Positions 7,169 to 13,219 of a stretch of 13,219 bases of DNA are shown piece after piece. Each line of letters starts with the position of its first letter. Within the stretch, counting starts at the first letter, position 1. The stretch comes from CALMFT01 sp964563595 (lineage in GTDB: Bacteria; Patescibacteriota; Gracilibacteria; Absconditabacterales; Absconditicoccaceae). The position numbers were made by a program, and so were the translations under genes. The stretch covers positions 1-13,219 of the forward strand of contig CAZLWR010000026.1 of the NCBI GenBank assembly GCA_964563595.1. Reading direction: 5' to 3'. A model generated the notes under the pieces. The model was not told the DNA's origin, did not search any database, and saw only the letters and a program-made list of their open reading frames with translations.

Positions 7169-8590
7169 ATACATCCTATACATACCATATATCGCACAAC
7201 AACAAATGAGTAGCTTGGTGGATATATGAGATGTCATAAGCCAATATCCATGATGATTAATATAATCTGACAACAGATAAATCCCTGCAAGCAAATACTT
7301 TACGCACCAAACAACAAGCCCTCAAGTAAAAGAATTTCCAAGTACTATTCATACAAATCCACTTATAGTTATAATAGATACAAATGGCATTATAATAATA
7401 TTACCCAGCAGGCTTGTCAGATTATATTGTCATGAAAATATCATCAATACCGGTAATACGCCAAAAGTTGCACCAAAAGTAGGGATGAAATAAGTACTAA
7501 AAACCTTTACGATTCAATGCTTTCGTCATTGGATTTTTTGTATGCTCCGTGCTTCACGTTTGTGTGTCCACCATGCGTTGGTTACGACCAATCATATTAC
7601 AGCAGCAAAACTCAGTGGGAAACCCATATCATAAACCAAGTAATAGGGATTTCGTAACAACATAGCTACCATCGCAATACACACAATCCTCATCGTATCT
7701 ACCATCTTCCCGGCAAACAAAGCAACTAGCCCTAGCAATCACATAATCACTGCCCTTATCACGCTGCTATCAGCTCCACACAGCATACCATATAGTACAA
7801 TACCTACTCAAATAAAACATAATCTGACATAATACGGCATCCAAAATAAAACTCGACTCAAAAAAATAGAAACCATCATAATATTACCTCCACTAACCGC
7901 TACCAAATGCACTAAACCAGAGCGGATAAATCAATCGTACTGCTCCTTGGATATACCAACTTTAGATCATATCAACATACCTTTTAGTAAACCAGCCTGA
8001 GCATCATCTCAGAACACCGTCTCAATCTCCTGCCCAACCCACGCTCTCATATGCAATATACTATCATCAGTAAAGTCCCCATTTCTCAATACTCTAGTCG
8101 GGGTCACTTGTCCTACGTATCACTTCATCTTTAACCACCTATCGTAGTCGAATTCGCCAAAAGCGCTTTTCTTGTTTGCTTGAACTACCTTTGTTTTACC
8201 AGAGACTCAAAGTATTTCACCAATAGCAAACTGCTGCTCACTCTTCAGGATCCACACCCTACCATCTCTGTCTTCAAAATCATATTGATGCAATTTGGTA
8301 TGATTGAGAATAACTCCACTTGCGATAATAAATTCATTTTTGCCACTGTCAAGTAAACTTGTAAACATGGCAGTATATCTCCGATCATATAACGACACAG
8401 CACTCCGCACCAGGGCTCCTATCGCTATAGAGGGCAATATCAGTTTCCAAACGAATACCTTTGTTTTTTGGTATTCTCGCAATAATAATAGTGTGCCAAA
8501 AATGAAAACCAAGATGCCCAAACCCATCACGTTATGAGTCACTGTGTATTGAGCCACGGCCACAAGGAATAGAATCAGCAAAACAAACAT
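7169..8590 (-). CDS. comEC: ComEC/Rec2 family DNA-uptake channel (partial at 3' end)
   Basis: 474 codons, read with TGA as Gly. ComEC forms the inner-membrane pore that brings single-stranded DNA into the cytoplasm during natural transformation. The N-terminus has three membrane helices and a soluble OB-like part (DUF4131 region) with FGEFDYDRWLKMKGYVG, the family FDY..YL...G motif. The competence domain follows: LLKGMLIGSK, SGLVHLVAVSGGNI, GADSSVIRAVIMG and DMGFPLSFAAVIGL, all familiar ComEC signatures, then many helices up to the gap. No metallo-beta-lactamase domain is seen; it may be absent, as in many short ComECs, or lie in the gap. ATG at 8590 is the first start after an in-frame TAG. 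It is divergent from the large gene at 8726. Other competence genes are not in the window. Confidence 0.9.
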
Positions 8591-8661
8591 ACGCCTGTCA
8601 TAACAACTCTAACGCAAAAGACAAAGAAAAAAGAAAGAAAAATAAGCCGATAGAGAAAAAT

Positions 8662-8690
8662 TTGACAAAGTTTGCCGTACAGACTATAAT
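8662..8690 (+). promoter_or_regulatory. Perfect consensus sigma-70 promoter for the large helical protein
   Basis: TTGACA (8662-8667), exactly 17 bases, TATAAT (8685-8690). All twelve consensus bases and the optimal spacing are present. The -10 ends 35 bases before the ATG at 8726. This implies strong, probably constitutive expression. Confidence 0.85.
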
Positions 8691-8725
8691 CCAAACAATG
8701 AATATTTATACCTAGTTTGTATATT

Positions 8726-9348
8726 ATGAAATTATTTTCTTTTGTAGAGTTATTGGAGCAAAGTAATGGACGAGAATTGCCTAGCACCCTAGACACTAGC
8801 TGAGATATTAATAAAATTAAGCAGGAAATAAAAGCGCTGCAAAATGACGTATATCTTACGCAAATCAAGCCAAGAAATATTGCTACAAGCAAAGAACTAA
8901 CAAAGTATCCTACACTTGTTAGTAATATCAATGATAAACTGACAACCAAATATCCAGGAGATGCTAAAAGAATATTACAGCAAGCACTTATGGAAACAGG
9001 ATGTTGCGGCATTGATTCACGAACTACTTGAAATCCAGATGGAGTAATAGGGAAAGAAACTATTGCTCATATTATCTACTTTCAACAAAACTTCCCGATG
9101 TACCAGTTACAAGGATGGGAGGTAGATTGAATCGCAGGTAAGAGAACATTGAAGTCATTACTATTCATGCTTGCAAATAATTTAAAAATTTCGGATCAAA
9201 ACTATACAACAGTAGTTGATAATACAGGGGCAGATGTTACCAGCAGAATAAAATACAACTCCGGTACAAAAGAATTATACCTTGAACCAGCGACAAATGC
9301 ACCGACAGGTAATCCTGAGGCTGCTGAAATATCAACAGCAGAAGCTGC
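8726..9348 (+). CDS. Large helical protein with peptidoglycan-binding-like domain, N-terminal part
   Basis: 207 codons plus two bases up to the second gap. It starts MKLFSFVELLEQ with no signal peptide. Residues about 25-45 are a short coiled-coil-like stretch. Residues about 81-146 look like PG_binding_1-type modules: KRILQQALMETG, then PDGVIGKETIAHIIYFQQN and GWEVDGIAGKRTLKSLL, with the DGxxGxxT signature twice. Three TGA codons read as Gly, one of them in the second DGIAG signature. The segment ends in NAPTGNPEAAEISTAEA, the start of the helical repeats that resume after the gap. Removing the N and one of the duplicated 55-base copies gives one uninterrupted frame to 12390 (1169 residues), so this and the next entry are treated as one gene. 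It probably acts at the cell wall or in a cell-surface structure, but the export route is unclear. Confidence 0.75.
9294..9348 (+). repeat. 55-base direct repeat, copy 1 (left of gap)
   Basis: Identical over all 55 bases to 9449-9503 and abutting the gap. Exactly such shared ends arise when contigs meet at a de Bruijn graph branch with a k-mer of about that size, or when a tandem repeat is collapsed. Confidence 0.95.
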
Positions 9349-9448
9349 NNNNNNNNNNNNNNNNNNNNNNNNNNNNNNNNNNNNNNNNNNNNNNNNNNNN
9401 NNNNNNNNNNNNNNNNNNNNNNNNNNNNNNNNNNNNNNNNNNNNNNNN
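9349..9448. other. Scaffold gap (100 N) inside the repeat region
   Basis: Exactly 100 N. It is flanked on both sides by the same 55 bases. The placeholder length breaks the reading frame, so the true distance is not 100. Confidence 0.97.
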
Positions 9449-9503
9449 CAAATGCACCGACAGGTAATCCTGAGGCTGCTGAAATATCAACAGCAGAAGC
9501 TGC
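9449..9503 (+). repeat. 55-base direct repeat, copy 2 (right of gap)
   Basis: Identical to 9294-9348. It encodes the start of the first complete helical repeat unit after the gap. Confidence 0.95.
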
Positions 9504-12390
9504 AGTTGTTACAGCAGAAGGGTCTAGAGCACAAGCTGATGTAACGTCAGCAAAACTTCTCGTAGACTGACTAACTGATCCACAATCAGCAACTAAGAAA
9601 TTGGAATTAGGTGAAAGATTGGATAGAATTAGCGTAGTACCAAATGCACCAGCTATCGATCCAGAAGTCGCAAAAGTTTGAGCAGCAGAATTAGCAGTGG
9701 ACACAGCGGAATGAAGTAAAAAGCAAACAGACGTTGATGCCGCAAGACAATTAGTAAATGCATTAGACGATGGAAAATCTGCAGCAGAGAAATTAGCATT
9801 GGGCGGTAGATTGGATATAGTACAAAAAGAAATTGATAGTAGATTTGAAAGACTCAATCCGAATAGCACCCTTCCAGTATTTGTTTCCGCAGTGGAACTT
9901 GGTCAACAAGTAGAAAATAATATCACCATGGGAAGAACAAAAGAACTTATTGGAAAATATATTGAAGGTCCAGATTTTTATAGTGTCATCACGATGAGTG
10001 GTAGTGTTGCTGGAAAAGATGTAGAGTTTAGTGATGCTGATAAAACAGCCTTATTAGCCTTAAGAGATAAGCTCTTACCTACAAACGAGTTCATGCTTGG
10101 CCAAAATTTCAAAAACGCAGATGAAATCTTCGATTTTTATAGAAAAGTCGTTGAAGCAATGTTAACAGACCCTAAAAATGTCAGTGACTTTAGCATAGCC
10201 CCAGACTGAAAAGTAATTATAACGCCAGTTGAGTGATTGAAGGGCAAACAAAGAAAAGAACTTTATCAACAAGTTCTCAGGGGGCTGAGGCAATTCCTTA
10301 TTCAGGCAGATATTAATTTAAATGGCAAACAAGTTATAGACTACTGAGTAAGTGCGATCGAAACCACCAATCAATACCAAAACGTAATCAATAAATACGA
10401 AACTAATTACGACAATCTGGGTGAACAAGAAAAGATTACTTATGAGAGAATCAAAGCAAACTATGGAAGCAAAACAACTAACTTGAGAAGTTTCTTAAAA
10501 ATCAAAGAAATTGATTTGCCTGCTACAGAAAGTGCGATTCTTGCACAAAAAAACGCCTTGAGGGCAAACCCAAATATTACTTCAGCTGATGCAATAGCAA
10601 AAGGTTTAGATCAAAAAAACACCTATGAAATTAGTATGATCCAATCATATGTAGATTATATTGGTGCTCGTATCAATATCGGACTACTTGAAGGAAAGTT
10701 AGACACAGATGCGATTAGACAAGAGGTAACAACCTATCTAACAGGATCTAATGGTGTTACACAAAAACTCATTAAACAATATCAAGACGACAACGCCGCA
10801 TACAGTACTATATTAGGGAAAGCTGATCTCGATCCCACAGTAGCAAGGAAAATAAGACTTCTCATAGAGAAAAATAACACACAAATAGACAAGCTCAAGG
10901 CGATGACTGAAACTGGCGGCATCATTAGTAACTTATTAGCACACATTGGCCAAGCAAAGCTACTAAAACAAGCCATTAATCAATACGGAAGAGATTATTT
11001 TGCTATCAAGTACAATCCACAAACTGGAGAGTTAGACCCATCTACGCTCCCCTCTACTGGTGCAATAGACGCTAGCGAGCTCAGAGCTATTTTTGAAAAT
11101 CCAGACGGAGGCTATATCCTCGATCTGGAAACCTATAAACAAATCAAAGAGAACTATACCAATAATCAGCCATACATCACTTCTTGGCTTGGTCTCATTC
11201 AAAAACAACAAGAAGCACAAGAAAAGTCTATCACTACCGCTGCAAATCAAAATGAAATTGCCATTATTGATGCACAAGTAACTAGCTATAACAACATCGT
11301 TACCCCTATCACAAATTGGAATGCATCAAAACAAAAAATTACGGAGCTTAGATCTAAAATAGCAGCACTCAGTGGCAATCAAGCAGGGATAGAGGGTGTG
11401 ACAATAGAACTTCAAAGCACTATTACACAGCAAGAAACAACTGCAGAAGGCCTCCAAACTCATATATTTGACTACTATCATAGATGACAACTTGGTACCA
11501 TTGGTAAATTTAAGTCTGAATGATTAAAAGCTGATGCACAAAGAGCAGCATACCAAGAAAAACAAAAAGCACTAACGGCTCAAGGAACCAGTCTCGGCTC
11601 CGAAAAGGACAGATTAGATGATTTCGATCAGTCACTTGTGGAACAAGCTGATAAGTTAAAACAGATGGAGACAGATTATACAGGTGCAAACTGAGTACTC
11701 AAAGAAGTTACAGATGAAAGTCAGGTAGTAGTTGCAAAGCAAGAAGCACTCGAACAAGATAAACAAGCGAATGGGACAAATATTGCCTCAAACACTACCA
11801 AAGCCACAGAGACAGCAGAACAAGTGACATACTATACTAATCTTTCTGCTTACTATGAGGCGTCTACAAGCTACTTGCAGTACAATGCAGATACGAATCT
11901 ATTCAACATACAAAAGTATTTCGCAGAGAACAAGTTAGAAACATATAATACTCAATATCAAACAATTCAAAACGTGGTCACCAGTTTAACAGGCACAATC
12001 ACTACGAATACTGGAAATATGGCAAATCTCCCTCCTTTGGAAAAAGCAAGACTAGAAGCACAAAATCAAGCCTTACAGAGCTCTATAGATACCATATATG
12101 CTCCAGAACTTCTAAGAATTGAAGGGCAAAGAATAGCCGTTAGACAACAGATAGCAAATATCACTGCACAACTTGGAAAGATAGCCCCCGCATTAGCTTC
12201 AGCTAAATCAGCTTATGAAGTAGCAAGAAACAAACTCTGAACAAAATCATTTATATCGCTCGACCCAGGGACAGAATACGGTGATCAGATGAATATGCCA
12301 GATATAGATAAGCTGGATAAAGCGGCTATTGAAGAAGCAATTAGAAAACTCACTGCAAGAAAAGCAGAATTAGAAAAAATACCAAAGTAA
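9449..12390 (+). CDS. Large helical protein, repeat and coiled-coil part (C-terminal)
   Basis: 980 codons after the gap, one open frame with about ten TGA read as Gly, ending in TAA. It begins with two tandem 64-residue units (from 9451 and 9643): NAP..dPE.A...AA..AV.TAEGS..Q.DV..A..LV..L.D..SA..KL.LG.RLD. From memory this resembles the helical modules annotated as Cry1Ac domain D5/D-VI-related (Endotoxin_C2) in bacterial surface proteins. About 800 residues of Ala/Gln/Lys/Glu-rich helical sequence follow, with no membrane helices, enzyme motifs, Cys clusters or sorting signal. The C-terminus is highly charged. I do not recognise an overall family. A filament, scaffold or cell-contact protein would fit its size, promoter strength and wall-binding-like N-terminus, but that is inference. 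Confidence 0.75.
9451..9834 (+). repeat. Two tandem 192-base (64-codon) coding repeats
   Basis: Units start at 9451 and 9643, each opening with Asn-Ala-Pro. Protein similarity is clear (TAEGS, Q.DV, LV, SA..KL.LG.RLD), while the DNA has diverged except for short blocks. The identical 55-base copies at the gap suggest at least one further, younger copy may exist there. Confidence 0.75.
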
Positions 12391-12416
12391 AGCCTTCATA
12401 TTGACTCTCACAAAGC

Positions 12417-12448
12417 AAAATAGTCTGAAACATGACTATTTTCTTTTT
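12417..12448 (+). terminator. Rho-independent terminator after the large gene
   Basis: Perfect 9-bp stem AAAATAGTC / GACTATTTT with an 8-base loop, followed by C and five T. It lies 26 bases after the TAA stop at 12388-12390. Confidence 0.85.
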
Positions 12449-12504
12449 GAATCATAAGAATAAGTTGACTTTTTCACTTAATAATATATATAACAATTTG
12501 GTTG

Positions 12505-12524
12505 ATTAGCTTGCGCAAGCTAAT
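12505..12524. repeat. 20-base perfect palindrome
   Basis: ATTAGCTTGCGCAAGCTAAT, with no spacer, overlapping a second 12-base palindrome TAATAGCTATTA (12521-12532). There is no T run, so it is not a terminator. It lies in the AT-rich spacer 38 bases before the GC-rich gene: either an operator or a mark of the junction. Confidence 0.6.
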
Positions 12525-12562
12525 AGCTATTATCTAATAACGTTCAACAAACATCGCGATTA

Positions 12563-13117
12563 ATGAAAGTGATCACCAAGTTCATCATCCTGGTAGTGCT
12601 CACCCTCGGCTGCTTCGGCAGCGTAAATGCACAAAATCCCAGCACCAAAGGGTCCGAGATGAAGGCCCTCGGTACGGCGTTGGAGAATGCCAATACCAAA
12701 GCAACGCAATTCTTCACCAACTTTTTTGGCGCTGACACGCTGACGACGGATCAAATCATCGACAGCATCGCCGCCGAATTGGCCGGTCCCATCCGCGGAG
12801 CGGCCCGAGCCACCTTCGCGGAGTTCGAGACGCACACCAAAAAACAGGCCACCAAATCGCCGGAAAAGACCAAACCCTTCACCGTCAAAGTGCCAAAGGT
12901 GAAAGGCGAATTGGCGAATTTGTTGCGTACCACCATCGAGAAGGACTTCCCGGCCGCCGTGAATACCGCCAAGCAAAACTTCGTGCAATGCCGGAAAAGA
13001 AACGGAGACGCCGAGGCCTGTAAGGAGGAGGTCATCGCGGCCATGTCGAACAGCATCCTGGCCAATGTAAAGGCCGCCCTGAGGGCCTGGTTCGAAAAAA
13101 AGCTCAGCAGGCTGTAG
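12563..13117 (+). CDS. Small secreted protein of unknown function, compositionally foreign
   Basis: 184 residues, intact under the standard code. The first ~23 residues (MKVITKFIILVVLTLGCFGSVNA) are a Sec signal peptide with a good VNA-Q cleavage site; the Cys at 17 does not sit in a convincing lipobox. The mature part is soluble, helical and Lys/Ala-rich, with a proline/lysine linker (KSPEKTKPFTVKVPKVK) and two cysteines nine residues apart near the C-terminus (QCRKRNGDAEAC) that could form a disulfide. No family is recognised. By eye it is about 55-60% GC against roughly 35-40% for the rest, and none of its nine glycines uses TGA. The VNAQ ending and composition recall Bacteroidota secreted proteins. 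Gene transfer or a misjoined contig are both possible. Confidence 0.7.
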   Translation: MKVITKFIILVVLTLGCFGSVNAQNPSTKGSEMKALGTALENANTKATQFFTNFFGADTLTTDQIIDSIAAELAGPIRGAARATFAEFETHTKKQATKSPEKTKPFTVKVPKVKGELANLLRTTIEKDFPAAVNTAKQNFVQCRKRNGDAEACKEEVIAAMSNSILANVKAALRAWFEKKLSRL

Positions 13118-13145
13118 TAACTGAGCACAAAATCACACGCGCCAC

Positions 13146-13159
13146 GCCGGTATACCGGC
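13146..13159. repeat. 14-base perfect GC-rich palindrome
   Basis: GCCGGTATACCGGC, 28 bases after the last gene. No T run follows. It is part of a structured 3' region. Confidence 0.5.
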
Positions 13160-13164
13160 ACCAA

Positions 13165-13219
13165 GCCCCCGCAGAAAGACACAGCCAGGAATCCTGGAAC
13201 TGATCTACGCTGTGGGGGC
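13165..13219. repeat. Nested inverted repeat at the right window end
   Basis: GCCCCCGCAG (13165-13174) pairs along its whole length with CTGTGGGGGC (13210-13219), nine Watson-Crick pairs and one G-U, and encloses a second hairpin CCAGGA-A-TCCTGG (13185-13197). It could be a transcript 3' end, an intergenic repeat or a mobile-element end. The window stops exactly at the stem end, so no T run can be checked. Confidence 0.45.

Noticed and set aside
12505..13219. Integron cassette with attC-type ends around the GC-rich gene
   Set aside because: Inverted repeats are present, but no core GTTRRRY/RYYYAAC pair could be found at matching positions and no integrase is in view.

Overview
The window reads as a metagenome-assembled scaffold from a Candidate Phyla Radiation bacterium of the Absconditabacteria (SR1) / Gracilibacteria group. 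The main evidence is that UGA is read as glycine (genetic code 25). Almost every gene left of about 12.4 kb is broken by in-frame TGA under the standard code, and the TGA falls on invariant glycines, such as those in the PEGL, TGDH and TGDGVND motifs of the P-type ATPase. TAA and TAG remain the stops. The DNA is AT-rich, and strong Shine-Dalgarno sites are not seen. Two 100-base N runs (7069-7168 and 9349-9448) are scaffold gaps.

Layout. (1) 1-1524, minus strand: the Fo part of an F-type ATP synthase in the usual order atpB (a), atpE (c), atpF (b, cut by the window edge), with a likely promoter before atpB and another before atpE. (2) 1703-2068, plus: a lipoprotein with a thioredoxin fold like the C-terminal domain of VKOR proteins, followed by a terminator. 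(3) 2160-3064: a regulatory segment holding a small disordered protein, a candidate minus-strand structured RNA ending in a terminator, and a CsoR-type copper-sensing repressor. A shared palindromic motif lies near the starts of both the small protein and csoR. (4) 3156-7068, plus: a probable two-gene operon, a Na+/phosphate symporter family protein and a P2A (calcium-type) P-type ATPase whose 3' end is lost in the first gap. (5) 7169-8590, minus: comEC, the DNA-uptake channel, with its 3' end in the same gap. (6) 8726-12390, plus: a very large, mostly helical protein with an N-terminal peptidoglycan-binding-like domain, 64-residue tandem repeats and long coiled-coil-like regions, driven by a perfect consensus sigma-70 promoter. 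The second gap falls inside its repeats. (7) 12563-13117: a small secreted protein of markedly higher GC with no TGA glycine, followed by GC-rich inverted repeats to the end of the window.

Together these genes describe a small cell that keeps proton-coupled ATP synthesis, ion and phosphate homeostasis, extracytoplasmic thiol chemistry, copper sensing and DNA uptake. The large helical protein is a possible structural or cell-contact component. The last ~660 bases look foreign, through either gene transfer or a misjoined assembly.
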